A stretch of 64,000 nucleotides of DNA. Origin: Corylus avellana. Taxonomy: Eukaryota > Streptophyta > Magnoliopsida > Fagales > Betulaceae. Made by a program: the position numbers and the translations under genes. Location of the stretch: contig NC_081545.1 in NCBI RefSeq assembly GCF_901000735.1, forward strand, positions 4,322,583 through 4,386,582, read 5' to 3'. Every line of letters begins with the position of its first letter. Position 1 is the first letter of the stretch. The notes under the pieces are model-generated. The model did not search any database and had not been told where the DNA came from. It saw only the letters and a list, made by a program, of their open reading frames with translations. Positions 22,860-35,288 of this stretch are shown piece by piece.

Positions 22860-25345
22860 TATTTATAGCCTCACCCCGTTAATGAGACGGAGCAACTACC
22901 GAAATAAGGTTCGAGCACTATTTTTTATATTCAGGGAAATAGACCTTCTCCCTTTTAAACGAGTCTGTCTTTACTTTAAGAAAGGTAATATTGTTATTTC
23001 AATTTTTTTTTAATTAAAAATAAAATAAAAAATAAAAAATAAAAACAATATTGCCCTTCTAGAATAAGGGATTGGTTCTTTTCCATTTCAAATGAAATGG
23101 AGATAATCATTCTATTGCATTCACAAGCGTTACAAAATGCGGAGGGTGCACCTACTCCATTAAACAATATCCTATTAGAAATACTGGCATTTTTTTTTTG
23201 TTAAGGGAGGACATTTGTAAATTGAGAAAGCAAATTGATGTAGTCCCTCGTGTTGAAGAATATATATGACTTTGAGAGATAGAAGACATTAATAATGGAT
23301 CATAATTTTTCAGTTTGCACCCAGAAAAAAGTGAGAAGGGGCTATATATTGGTCACAAAGTTAAGAAATGATTTGATGAAAACTTTGTTTAATCCTTTCA
23401 AAATCTCTCTAACAAAACATGAATGTACTACGGGTCTATCTTGCAAATGGGTGTTAGAAGTTTAGGTGGAATAGAACCTAGTAGTTCTTTGCTATAGTCT
23501 GCTTCTCTCTCTAGTTTTTTTTTTTACTCTTGTTGAGAGTTTTTTTGTCCCCAAGTGGGAACCTCCTTCCTCTCCCCTGAGTGTGTACCCGCTCCTCCTC
23601 CTCGCCTCCCCAGCCCGCCCCCTTGACCTCCTCACCTTTATCTCCCTTTTTTTTCTTTGAAAGACCATATTTATTTGCCCCCACCTCTTATGTAGGATGA
23701 CAACTTCCTCTCCTAATACAAAGTTAGAATAGTCTGAACGCACTATTGTTTGAATAAGAATGCACTATTGTTCGAATAGGAATCCGAATGGTGCATTTGG
23801 AAGTCTTGTTTGAAGGGGAGTGCGAAGGGTCTATAGAGTACGATCACAACTACTCCACTTGAAAATTGCCGTGTTTAGATGAATTCTAACAATTCGTTTC
23901 TTTCCTTTTGAAGCTTTGTAACTGCTATTATAAAAAGAGTGCTACATGTAATAGAAAAATCAGCTTTATGAGAATGAATTGTTAAATTGATAGAAACTTC
24001 TGGTTTTCTTTGCTTTCTTTGAATTTTTAGTTAGCTTGTTAACTTTATAAAATTAAAGTTGCTGAACTTTTCTTTCATCGATCGCTTTCAAAGTTTAACC
24101 TGTTTAACATGTGTACGCGAGTTTGGTTTGCTCTTTAGATTGCTTGCCTATAAGAAAATAGATAAAAGTAAGGACCACACTTGTCCTTTTCATCTAACCA
24201 AACGATACCTATCTTCCACCTTAGTGTTGAAGCCTATCCTAATTTTGGGTTCTGCATTGGTGGCTGTCCAACCAGCCAATGGATTTATTGCTCTCAACTA
24301 TCACCTACTCTCTAAGTACTGGCGGAGTAAGGAGTTTATCCTATAAAATATGCTTTATTCTTTTGATGTATCATCTACTTTTGCTATATATAGTAGTGAA
24401 TAAACTATATACATTTAGGGCACCCATTTCAACTGCATATTCCACCTTTGCACGGCAGGTTTACGAGGTAGATACATGCTACAACATAAAAGGTTATGAA
24501 CTTCAGAACTCGTGATTGAAATCTCGGATAATTTACTGATATTTTAGCTTGCATATGAGAGTCCATATATGAAACTTTTTCAAATAAATAAATTTGGAAT
24601 TGCCTAACTAGCTATCTAAGAATTGCCTAACTAGCTATCTAAGCAAATGGGTTCCATATGAACTCCCTTACAATTGAGAATCCCAAATTGCTGCTGAGAT
24701 TACAATCCGGCTTTGATCAAGTCCAGGGACAGAACTAAATGTATATGGAAAATGTATGGATACTACCAAATTTACTATAATGCCTTGCAAACTGTGACAC
24801 AGCTATGCACCCAGGCTACTCTGCCGCTGCCTCTGCCTCTGCGTTGCCATCTGCTTTGTTGGCAGAGAGAGTCCCTCTATTCGCCAAAGGTAGCTGCACA
24901 ACCATCACAACTACCCTCTATTTTGATAGGAGTCTGCGGCCATCACCCTTTGTGACTAACTTAATTTGCATATTCTGCCTAACTTAGTAACTAACGAGGT
25001 AAGAATTAAAATATCTAATTGAGGAAATTATTAATTATGTAACAAATGATTAATGTTTGATGCATTTAACCAATTAGACATCCAAAATAAATGTACAAGT
25101 TATAGATATATAAAACAGGACATTATTTTTATCATAGATAATGTTAAAATCCATAATCCTCCAACATAACACAGCGAGTAGCAGAACTAGCAAACTAACA
25201 CAGAAGACACAAATATTATATTTGAAGGTACATATACCAGAATAACATGCAGTATGGCTACGTTCTAAAAGTTCAGATCACAGACTATTCGCTACTGCGT
25301 GTTGAGGATGGTGTAAACTACATACGGCAATGGGTCTGCAGGCTG
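22860..25345. other. Intergenic, no gene recognised
   Basis: Holds a mixed-composition stretch (23490-23740, GC-rich CTCC/GCCC patch), a 22 bp direct repeat (24598-24641, 'aattgcctaactagctatctaa' twice) and a short GC-richer frame at 24805-24987 reading MHPGYSAAASASALP, which I do not recognise. 24115 is where the similarity to the mirror copy stops because that contig ends in N. Confidence 0.4.
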
Positions 25346-25351
25346 CAGCTA

Positions 25352-26143
25352 TCAAAAACCATGAATCTTGATATGTTCCTTCTTCACAATGCCAGCCTGT
25401 TAGTAGAAAAACGTTAAGGAACATTTAGAAACTTAACGACCCACAAAATATAACACAAACGGAAGCTTTGTAATTATTACCTGAACAAGGAAGGTGGAAA
25501 CATTCTTCCTTTGATCTCCCTGAAGTTGTATAACCTGCACCCATGTAAACAAATGATGTTAAGGTTTTGTTTGATTCCCTAGAAAAAATAAAAAAATAAA
25601 GCTACATGGAATAGTAATACTGGAAGAACCTGCAAAGAACAACAGTACTAAAGTGCATCACATGAAAAAGTGAGGTGTAGGAACAGTATACATTTATTAG
25701 TGATAAAAAGAAAATTCAAAGGGAAATATATGGAAAAGATAAAATACCAATAATGCACGTTTATGTTAATGAGGGGATGGATAGAAACTAACCTGGCCTA
25801 GCTCAGGATCCTGGACAACAGTACCATTACAGCAGAACTCTTTCTTAAGGTCCTTTAGAATCTTGTTATAGCTGTATTCCTTCTTCAAACCCTGCACAGT
25901 AGTCAAGCTTTTCCTCCCATTACGCTGCTGTACACGCACATGAACATACTCTTTTGTCCCAGCACCAGAGTCCTCAGCATTTGCCTCAGCAAAGGGATCT
26001 ACCCAATTACAGAACAACCACTCGTATTATTCTCAGGGTCATGAGACATTAATAGTAAATTTATCAAATATATAAAACAATAAGCGAAAGGGAAAACAAA
26101 ACCTACCAAAAGCAGTAGGAATCTGAGAGTCGAGTTCAGACAT
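25352..26143 (-). CDS. SUI1: Translation initiation factor eIF1 (SUI1)
   Basis: Binds the 40S ribosomal subunit and enforces AUG start-codon selection during scanning in the cytosol. Coding exons on the minus strand: 26107-26143, 25793-25998, 25481-25534, 25352-25396; 342 nt, 113 aa, exactly the plant SUI1 length. The N-terminus MSELDSQIPTAFDPFAEANA and the core stretches VRVQQRNGRKSLTT, QGLKKEYSYNK, KEFCCNGTVVQDPELGQ and the end KIHGF are family hallmarks. All junctions are GT-AG and keep frame. An acceptor-like CAG lies at 26155-26153, 10 bp before the ATG, and a donor at 28779-28778, implying a 2.6 kb intron in the 5' UTR. Confidence 0.97.
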
Positions 26144-26284
26144 GAAACTTGGCTGATGGAAGTAGAAGAGTAACCAAGGATATCCTTTGTTTTTTGTCAG
26201 AAATTGCTCAAAACTGAAATAGATGGCCAACAAAACCCAATTAGTCAAAATCCAGATTTCAAAACTAACAACCGCCTTTTGTCA

Positions 26285-26515
26285 TGAATGATACATATAT
26301 ATGACATGAAGCCCCACCAAGACCCCTTTGGACCCACCTCTAAGGAGTAACCCAATATACACGATCACACCCGTTGGAACCGTGTATCAAGTAATCCAAA
26401 GAAACTACTAATGCAAAATTGAACCCAGGATGTCCAAGTCTACGGCTCATCCTAAGCCCACCCTTTGACCACGAAGCTAGACCTGACCCTTTGACCACTA
26501 AGCTACACCTGACAG
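26285..26515 (-). mobile_element. Candidate SINE in eIF1 5' UTR intron
   Basis: On the minus strand the head reads TGTAGCTTAGTGGTCAAAGG, a good polymerase III A box, and about 70 nt on GGGTTCAATTTTG, a B-box-like word. The head is tandemly duplicated: a second TCTAGCTTCGTGGTCAAAGG follows 26 nt later. The body continues to about 26285. No poly-A tail or target duplication is clear. Confidence 0.6.
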
Positions 26516-27727
26516 ATTTCTGACGATATGTTTATAACAATACCATTATCTGTTAGTTATCATTCTTTGCCCTAATCATATCAAAAAGAAAACACCAGCC
26601 TTTAAACAACAGATGAACCCACCAGAGGTAGCATAATTACTGAACAAAATACACTTCGAATACAAATTGCAAACAAGAGCTCAACAGATATCACATTTTA
26701 CTAAAATCATGTTTTTCCCATAGACCATTTTGCTACTAGAACATAAACACAGCAAGACATTTCACTTAAACCCTGCAACCAAAACCAAGTCCATCCTCTA
26801 AATTGTTTTGTTACCAGAACATAAACACAAAAATTTACATAACCATCAACTACATAGCTCAACGTAACCTTAACTATTTAAACATCCATATGTATATATA
26901 TACATGCAGCTCCATATAGGGCCAAATCCTTAAATAAAAGTTTGGCCAATCACTTTTTTCCCCCGAGTTGCCTGGAATAATTTTACAGTTAATAGTCAAC
27001 AGCTCAAAATTGTTGGACTGTATGGTTCCTCTTTGGTTAGCCTGAGAAAATAAAATCATCCATTCACATTTTATATGGCATCAATGGCAAAAATACATCA
27101 TCTAGATTGGGGGATCCCATAAAAGGAGGCCATTAACATAATCAGTTATATAAGATAACTTCTGGACGTCCAAGAAAGGCCCTTATTTTATAATTGTCAA
27201 ACTGGATTATCTCAATCATAAAGATGGATTCATTGTGAAAATTATGGGGAAAAAAACAGAATGAACTAATTCAATTTCTCAAATAAATAAATTTTTTTTT
27301 TTAAAAAAAAAAAAAAAAAAACCAAGCAGCACAGGTATGAGTCATACTGACAAGAAACTGAACCGAAATGTAGTTAAAATACATCATTATTCAAAATTAT
27401 GGGACAGATTCTTTGATCACCTAAATAGTAGTATACAAACAAAACACCCACAATTCTTCCAGTCTTAAATCTACACTTTATCAATGTTCAGCATAATCCA
27501 ATAAACTTAACAAGCTTTTAACAAATATCCAACCCAGCTGGCTGTCCTCTATACTCACCTGTCATAACCAATTACACAATCACGGCATTGAATGCAAGAA
27601 CAAATCATGAAACAGCAGCCACAATCACAATATGTTGAAAAAAGAAAAGATAAAAAGAATCGATTTCCCACTGATTATCCAAGTACCTTATCTCATATGG
27701 CTAAAAACAACCATCAGTAATGGAGGG

Positions 27728-28155
27728 CCTGGTTACTGATGGGTCCCAAAGGCCCATCCGCCAAAGTGCCCAGCAGATTTCTAGGAGCATCAAGAACCAT
27801 GAGTCACCAAGGTCCAACAGCCCATGCCCCGACTAGCAGCCGAGATCCGGGTGCACCTTCACCCAGAGATAGCACCTAGCAGCCGCTTGTCCCTCATGCC
27901 CACACCATGCAACCCTTCCCAACAAGCCTAGGGCGGGAATCTCCATGTCAATAACAACTTATTGACGGAAATCCCTAAAACAACGAGGGCCTATATAAAG
28001 AAAGTAAGGGCATTCACTCATGTACGCAATTCTAGTCTTAGCCAAACTCGACCTAAATTTTCCCTCAACTTTACCTTCACTGACATGGGCGTCGATCTCC
28101 GGATCTCACCCGTGAACCCTTTTAACCCTTTTTCTCTCGCAGATCTCCTCTTCGG
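27728..28155 (+). mobile_element. LTR-like fragment in eIF1 5' UTR intron
   Basis: GC-richer than its surroundings. It has a TATATAAA box (27992-27999) followed by 'tgacatgggcgtcgatct', wording typical of Gypsy-type LTRs. No primer-binding site or coding region is attached, so it is probably a solo LTR or fragment. A 33 bp tandem repeat (about 28160-28226) abuts its right side. Confidence 0.5.
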
Positions 28156-28779
28156 AAGGGGACATGAATTGAAAATATCTAATATCCCAAGAAACTTGAA
28201 TTGAAAATATCTAAAATCCCAAGAAACCCACTAACTTATTTTTAAAAACACTCATAAATTCCGGATCCTGAACACCAACATATAACCTTTTTTTTTTTTT
28301 TTCTTTTCAATGCAAGTAATTGACCTAGGGGACGACTTGGTAAAAAGAAAGAAAACAGAAAAATTCGGAAAAAGTGAAATCTTCATATGGCTAGTACCAA
28401 ACATCATGAGAACCCAAAAAGAAAAAAGAGCCCATATGCAGAATACCCTATAAACCAGAAGAAACTAGGAATCATATAAATATATTTGGTATAGGAATTA
28501 TTACAAAAAAAAACAAAAAAAAAAAAAACCCTCACATAATCCAAAAAATTAAAAGAATCATAATATAGATCAATATTAAGCACTAAAATGGAAACCCCAA
28601 CAACAACCTAAAGTGGAAAAATAAATAAATGTGTAGATTCCAATTCATTGAACATGACAATCTAACAGACCCACAGACACATATATTTATATGCACACAG
28701 GATCAAACAGGCGGATACAAAATTAAAGATTAGAAACTAAAAGAACATGATCAAATCCAAAGACAAGACGAAGCAATAC

Positions 28780-28850
28780 CAGATACGAAGGCGGTGAATA
28801 GGAGGAGTCTCTGAGCGACAAAGCAAGCTAGAAAAAAAGAGAGAGAGATA
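28780..28850 (-). other. Inferred 5' UTR exon of eIF1
   Basis: Lies 30-100 bp below a TATA box, is CT-rich on the minus strand, and ends in ATCTG followed by a GTATTG donor. No other gene start lies between here and the eIF1 ATG. Plant eIF1 genes often have a 5' UTR intron. The start position is approximate. Confidence 0.5.
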
Positions 28851-28874
28851 AGAAAAAACGTTGGGTGAGAGAGA

Positions 28875-28882
28875 TTTATATA
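28875..28882 (-). promoter_or_regulatory. Candidate TATA box of eIF1
   Basis: TATATAAA on the minus strand, about 30 bp before the CT-rich presumed 5' UTR start. Confidence 0.5.
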
Positions 28883-28899
28883 GTACAGACAAAGTCTCT

Positions 28900-30380
28900 G
28901 AGCCACTCAACTCAGTTTTCCTTTTCCCTTTTTATTTGTGTTAGAGATTTGGACGGCTGCGATTAACCGAAAGATAGGAATGGGCGGTGCTAAAGGGGAA
29001 TCACGTGGTCCTTCTCCGATGTGCGCTACAGTTCGTAGGATAAGGGTGAAAAAGCGTGTTCTCGAAGAGTACTTGGGCCGTAGGAGTACTTTTGCACGGT
29101 TTGGCTCATTTGGGCCCATTCTTTTGTCCCACAAATTTCTCGTAAAAAAAAAAAAAAAACAATAATCATCGGATTATTTTTAAAATAACATTATATATTA
29201 TATCAGTATCTCATTCTACTTTCGTGGTATTGTCAATTTATCTTTTTTTTTTTTTTAATAACAATTATTTAAGAGTATATTAACAATGTCATTTTAGTGT
29301 GTAAAATAATTATGTAGTGTATATTGTATAGCATTATTCTGCATTTTTTTTTTTTCAAGAAGAGCTGATCCTAAGGTTACTAGGTCGTGTTACGTAAGAG
29401 AATTTATATGGTATGTAACATTACTCTCGTTCGTGATTCTCATCTATTTTTCAAAATGTATATAATCGCATGTTTTGTTAATTTTGTTAAAAATATAAAA
29501 ATAAATATTAGTTTAATAGATTCACTGCATAACAAGGTTGTTGTTCTCTATCTTAGGATTGATCTTTTGAAAATTGAAAGCCTTTCAAAAATTTAACCTT
29601 ACTCTATCTATTCTAATAATGCTTTCATCGAAATCCAGCTTATCTCAATTTTCAAAATTAGGAAATGACTCAATTTCTATTAATTTTGAAAAATTATAAA
29701 TATTAAATTTGGGTGTAAACATAATTAAAATAAATAAATAATTGTCATTAATAATTTAACGAATAGATAGCAGACACAAATTTTCAAACTGGTTTAGATG
29801 AAATTTCCTTCAAGCGTCATTCAACATTTTTAGATTTCTAAAAATTAATGTTTGGATTCCTAAATGAGTGAAATGAAAATAAATGGTTGTTAAAATATTA
29901 AAGAAAACATATGAACGATGACATTTGTCACTTATTAGAGTAGGTTAAAGAAAATTTCCTCCGAATTAATTTGGAGAAAATTTCCATCCATAATAAAAAT
30001 GATTGAGTCAAATAATATACTGCAATGATTAATGACAAAAAAAAAAAAATTGAGATGATTAAGAAAATTAAAAGTCCCGCATTACCCTCTGTGCTAAACG
30101 GTGCCGTCTTCATTCTCTTAAGTTGGGCGGAGTGGCCGACCTCAAATCTCAGTTTCCACCGTCCTTCGGCATCACCGATCTCCGATGCGAAACCGTTCAC
30201 TCGTTCTACACCCAAATAACAAAAAACCAGGCTGACCCAAAACCTATCTTCCCGGATCTCTCACTGTTAAATCCCATTTCAACCAAAAGTTCACCCCTAA
30301 CTACTACGCCGACCGACTGTTCGATGTAATGCCTCTGTGACAAATTGTTACTAAATTGTGCATTTTTCTGAAGGGCAGAG
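28900..30380. other. Intergenic between eIF1 and APO4
   Basis: The two genes diverge here. 28930-29130 is a moderately GC-rich stretch upstream of eIF1 with open frames on both strands but no recognisable product. 29150-30050 is AT-rich. 29940-30000 resembles one arm of the 60101-60335 repeat. 30080-30380 probably contains the APO4 promoter and 5' UTR; no TATA box is evident. Confidence 0.4.
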
Positions 30381-32276
30381 ATGGCTGTTATGGCCTTAAG
30401 GAGGAGACCATGGCAGCATGTTTTGGGGAACCTTAGTGGTTGCGTTATGCATGCGAGGTTTCACAGCTCCAAGGTGGACTTAAGGAAGCTCAGGCCGATG
30501 ATTCTGAAGAGAATCGAAAGCCGGGCCAGGGACTACCCGGTGCGCGGCATGGTCCCGGTGGCCCAGGAGGTCCTTAAGGCCCGAGCAGTTCTCTTCCAAG
30601 GCGTGTCCGCTCTCCTCAGAGTCTTTCCCGTCATGGCCTGCAAGTAAGTCCAGCACCTCAAAGAGTTAAATCTTTCCGTATAAATAAAAAATGTGGGTGT
30701 TTCAATTTTACTTATGTGAATGTGTTCAGGTTGTGTAGCATTAAATTTTAACTTGTTTCTTGGTTCACGTTTGGGATGTTGTTGATGTCAATGAATGGTG
30801 TGATTTCTGCTCGGTGGCGCTTGATGCAACTTTTATATGAAGATGTAATTAATCACGCTAGAAATCCAAGTTGTGATGTTAATTCAATATATGCTGAATT
30901 ATAATTGATTTCATTGTTAATTCAAATTTCTGCTGTACTACAATTGATTTTAGTCCTAGCATATCTTGGAGGAGGAGACTGCAAGGTGTTGAAAAGAATA
31001 AGAACTACAAGTAAAATCATCTGCCGAACCCAAAATAGCGAGAGAGAAAATGTGAGCCCACATGTCTCATATAAAAATGAATTCTGTGCTGCAAATAATT
31101 ATTGTGAATTTCTTTGCCTGTGACTGTAAATGAGCTCACATTTCTCAACAGTTTTTGGGGAAGGCATTGGTGGGCAAGCTGTCTTTAATTTCAGTTAAAG
31201 ACTTAACTTTCTTTTTCTTTGGTAAATAACTCGTACGCCCCATGGATATGAAACCATGGCCTCACCCACCAACACATTCTTATGGGGATTGGAGGTGCCA
31301 TTTGGCCTGAAGGTCATTGGCATGTTTATTGATATATATATATATATAAAAGATAATTCATCTAACTCGACTGTGATTCTCCTGATTCCCTTCACTACAT
31401 GTTATGTTCCTCCAAAGAGAGCATATATAAAAGATAATTCATCTAACTCGACTGTGGTTCTCCTCATTCCCTTCACTACATGTTATGTTCCTCCAAAGAG
31501 AGCACACAGGACTAATCTCATGCATCAAGTACTATTGCAGGTTCTGTCCAGAAGTACATATTGGTGAGAAAGGTCACTTAATCCAGACTTGCTGTGGTTA
31601 CAAGCGCCGTGCCAAGAATCGAGTTCATGAATGGATCAGCGGTGGTTTGAATGATGTACTTGTTCCGGTAGAAACATTTCATCTGCAGGACATGTTCCAA
31701 GATGTTATTAAACACGATCAAAGGTTTGATTTTGACCGTGTTCCTGCAGTTCTCGAACTGTGCTGGCAGGCAGGAGTTGATCCATATGATGAAAAAAAGT
31801 ACTCCAGCAGTTGGAACTTGGAAAATGTCTCTGCTGGCAGTGAAGGAGCCGAATCTTTGTCACCTCATGAACTGAGGTTAATTGCCAATACAACTTTGAG
31901 GGCATGGGAGACGCTCAGAACTGGTGTACAGAAATTGTTGTTGGTTTATCCAGCAAAAGTCTGTAAACACTGTTCGGAAGTTCATGTTGGGCCATCTGGG
32001 CACAAAGCTAGACTCTGTGGAGTATTTAAGTATGAGAGTTGGAGAGGAGCTCACTTCTGGAAGAAGGCAGAAGTTAATGATTTGGTGCCTCCTAAAATTG
32101 TATGGCGGCGGCGGCCTCAAGATCCTCTTGTGCTTGTCGATGAACATCGGGATTTTTATGGACATGCACCAGCAGTAGTGGATCTGTGCACACAAGCTGG
32201 GGTTATTGCTCCAATCCAGTATCATTGTATGATGAAAGTGCAAGGTTTATCAGAACCTGCTCAAGTCAAAGTTTGA
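30381..32276 (+). CDS. APO4: APO4-like mitochondrial RNA-binding protein
   Basis: APO proteins are plant organelle proteins that promote group II intron splicing; APO4 acts in mitochondria. Exons 30381-30643 and 31541-32276; 999 nt, 332 aa, close to the known length. The Arg-rich, Ser-rich N-terminus ending in RFHSS looks like a mitochondrial presequence. Two APO domains are visible. Domain 1 has C87-x2-C90, H94, H100 and C105, then [14 protein letters not shown]. Domain 2 has C229-x2-C232, H236, H242 and C247, then [18 protein letters not shown]. These Cys/His sets are the family's zinc-type ligands. The codon spanning the intron (AA|G, Lys88) keeps CKFC intact. The intron, 897 bp, holds a SINE-like piece and an 81 bp tandem duplication. 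APO2 or APO3 are less likely given length and N-terminus. Confidence 0.93.
31219..31322 (-). mobile_element. Candidate SINE fragment in APO4 intron
   Basis: On the minus strand AGGCCAAATGGCACC (A-box-like) is followed by GGTGGGTGAGGCC and GGTTTCATATCC (degenerate B box). The arrangement matches a common plant SINE head. Ends not defined. Confidence 0.45.
31342..31503. repeat. 81 bp tandem duplication in APO4 intron
   Basis: Two near-identical copies (31342-31422 and 31423-31503) of a segment with 'aaaagataattcatctaac' and 'atgttatgttcctccaaag', differing at very few bases. It ends 37 bp before the splice acceptor, so the branch-point region may lie close to or inside the second copy. Confidence 0.85.
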
Positions 32277-32279
32277 AGC

Positions 32280-35200
32280 TCGTTGTAAGTTGAATTGGCT
32301 TCAAGGTACTTGATCTGCTACTTTTCAGGGTGTGGAGCTCTTACTGCCCCTCTTATCAGGCCAGAGTTTGATGCATTTGGCCTCAGTTTTTTTCTGGTAT
32401 GTCTCACTCATGGGTCGTCATTCTTTTGCTTCCTGCAGGAAATTTTGTTAGCATAGCATAAATCCCAACAGATATACTCATATTTTTACATGAACTCATA
32501 GGGTTTAATGATCATGTCTGTACATTTTTATTGGTAATAATTTGTTGCCTTGTAGAGAAGTTTACTACTTCTAAGTACTTCTGGGACGTTTGCCCCCATA
32601 CTATACAAGCTATTAATCTCATGATTTATTTGGCAATTCTAGTATTATAAAAATTGCAACAAAATGTTAGGGAGATTGATACTTTGAGGAGTCTTTTAGT
32701 GAGTCCATAATATAATATGTTGAGACACCATTCAACCAAAAAGCTTAAGCCTATGGGTTTGGGTCCAACTATACTATTTTTTTTTTTTTTTTTGTAAGTC
32801 AATTATGCTATATTAATCACTCACACTTATGACGTATTTTTAATATGGGACATAAACCTTTCTACACTTACACATGTATACTTAACAATATTTTCGTCAC
32901 ATGCAAGTCCATCATCACATTACTACACTTTCCCGCAAATGGAACCTTTTTATCAATCTTATGGACTCTCTCCAAGATCACTTGTGGAGTATTTGGGTTT
33001 GCCAATGCCACACACCTTTGTCCTTCGTTCCTACTTTAGGGACTCTCATTTTTGCACGTAACCATTGCCCCTTACTCTAGGGACTTCCCTTCATATCCTC
33101 ACCTTGCACCTTTTTTCCTATTTCAGGGATTCTTATCCGTGCCTTTGCCACTCCACCATATTGCATACTACAATTGGCTTTGATATCATTTGTTAAGGAG
33201 ATTAATACGGTGAGGAATCTTTTAATGAGCTCATAATATAGCATGTCGAGACACCACTCAACCCAAAAGCTTAAACCTATAGGTTTGGGCCCACTTATGC
33301 TATATTAATTGCACACACTTATAACATCTTTCCAATATGAGACTCAAAACTTTTCTACACTCACACGTATATACTCAACAGAAAACATTTTTTTGCAATT
33401 GTTGCTGTCAACGTGGAGAAAGTTCAACATCAAAGTCATTGATAAACAATGGCGGAACCAGAATTTTGGTTCACGATGACAAAATTAAAAAAATAAAGTT
33501 GAGTAAAAACTTATTAAAAATAATAAAGAATATAACCATAACAAAAGATATATTAATATTCATTAACAATTAATTTAAAATAATAATCTATATATAAAAG
33601 TTTGGATAAACAATTTTATTACTTAATAGTGAATTTAAAAATAAATCAATAGATTAAATACTATACCTGAAAATCTTTAAGAAACAGAGAAACTATTTGT
33701 TGGTTCTTGTTACTGGGATTGTACAAAACTGCAAAGTTAGCTCTCCCACAAACGAACTGAGAAGTAGGGGAGACTCAGATTTTAAGGGTGGAATAAAAAA
33801 GTCAAAAAAGAAAATTCACTTTGTATGTGAGCATCAAGGATTTAATTGTACTTTTGCTTTGCACTATTAGCAATATGCCACGTGAGTCGTGACTGTCGGT
33901 GGGGGGTTGGGCTTGATAGCTAGAGTGAAATTAGGGAGGTCCACCTAGCGAGTGGAGAGTTGGTGTAAAGGAGAAAAATATTTTACACATCACACATGAT
34001 TTAAATATTTGATTTTCATTTCATTGACTTTCTAACACATCTTTTAAAAGCTTGAAAAATCGATTTAGTGTATATAGAAATGATCTTTTCTCCCTCTTGA
34101 TCCTTCCATTTAAACAACTTTCTCAAATTCACCATTGAATTTGTGAGAAATGGGAAGGACCAATAGCATGTGTATAAGGCAACACATGATCTATAGAACT
34201 TTCGCATTTATCTTCATCTTTTTTTAAAAAAAAAAAAAAAAAAAATCTGTCATTAGATCTATAGAACTCACATGTGGATCCTACATATTCAATGGGGTGA
34301 ATTTGAAAAAGAGATAAATGAGATATAGAGGAATAACATATCTCACAAAATCATGATTATACATGTATTGCTTTAATTTTAAGGGATTCAATTCTCGCCC
34401 CTCGTGACTCTATTATTGTTGGTGAAGTGGGAACCAATCAACCTATGAGAAAGTTCTCATTTTCCTCGGGGGTTGTAAAACATGGAATGAACACTCCTTT
34501 CAAGTCAAAAGGTTCTCTAATTGTAGATTGTTGATTGGTCATGTGCTGGATTTTGATATTGAACGTTTACTCTAAGGGCATATGTTAGTTTAATAAATTG
34601 AATTGGAAGGATTTTCTTTCACCAATTCCTGGTTTAGTGGCTCACAACTTGCTAATTTCGTGCGTGTTGAGTTTGTACATGGTTCACATATCGTGTAAAA
34701 AATTACCGACTCTAAGTTCTACACATATTTTTTTTATAGTTCTTAGAAAAATAAAAGACCTTAGCTATAAAATTGTTAAAGTTCATCCGGTCAAATTACT
34801 TTTCATAGCTTTATCATTGAGTATGGATCCAGATCCTTTTTCTTAGCCCTAACATGAGAGCTTTGAGGAAAATAAACAAGAAATAAAAGAAGATTAAAGA
34901 ATAGGAGCCGAAAACCTTATATATCTTATTGTTTTAAGTCCAATGAATCACTTCAACCAGGTTTAAAAGAACGCATGCGGTTCTCATAATTTACACCCCT
35001 CGATCTTGTTATTGGTTCCCAACGAGCAAGTGATATTATGGTCATATCTTATCCCAGGTAGGGTAAATACTTTGCCATCCCCTCTGCCTTTTTCAAGTCA
35101 GAAAAAAGAAAAAAGGAAAAAAAATAAAAAATAAAAAAAATGAAACACTTATTTCATTTGCCTACGCTATCAACCAGTACTCCCCATCTATCATTCATGC

Positions 35201-35280
35201 TTGCAAACTAACTAGCGAGAATGCAGCATACGTGAACTTTTCAAAACTCTACGTGTTGCCTTAAAGGCTCTCTCTTTCTC
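32280..35280. other. Intergenic between APO4 and UBL genes
   Basis: 3' UTR of APO4, then a dispersed repeat present twice in direct orientation (32665-32910 and 33190-33380), each with 'gagacaccactcaacccaaaagcttaa'-type text and 'acacttataac'. 33443-33480 has 'aatggcggaaccagaattttgg', common in plant non-autonomous transposons. The rest is AT-rich. No coding signal. Confidence 0.45.
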
Positions 35281-35288
35281 CTTTTAGT

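Larger units (their letters stand above)
14504..24114 (+). repeat. Left arm of 9.6 kb inverted duplication
   Basis: Reverse complement of 47078-56691 over its whole length, with scattered single-base differences, small indels and a few larger changes. It carries the R3-MYB gene, the hAT pseudogene, the AACCG hAT element, a foldback element and two tandem repeats. The partner copy is bounded by N gaps on both sides. Confidence 0.93.

Noticed and set aside
31256..31567. 103-codon frame across the APO4 intron and exon start
   Set aside because: It is produced by the 81 bp tandem duplication (a multiple of three) and reads the same peptide twice; the APO4 frame uses a different phase.
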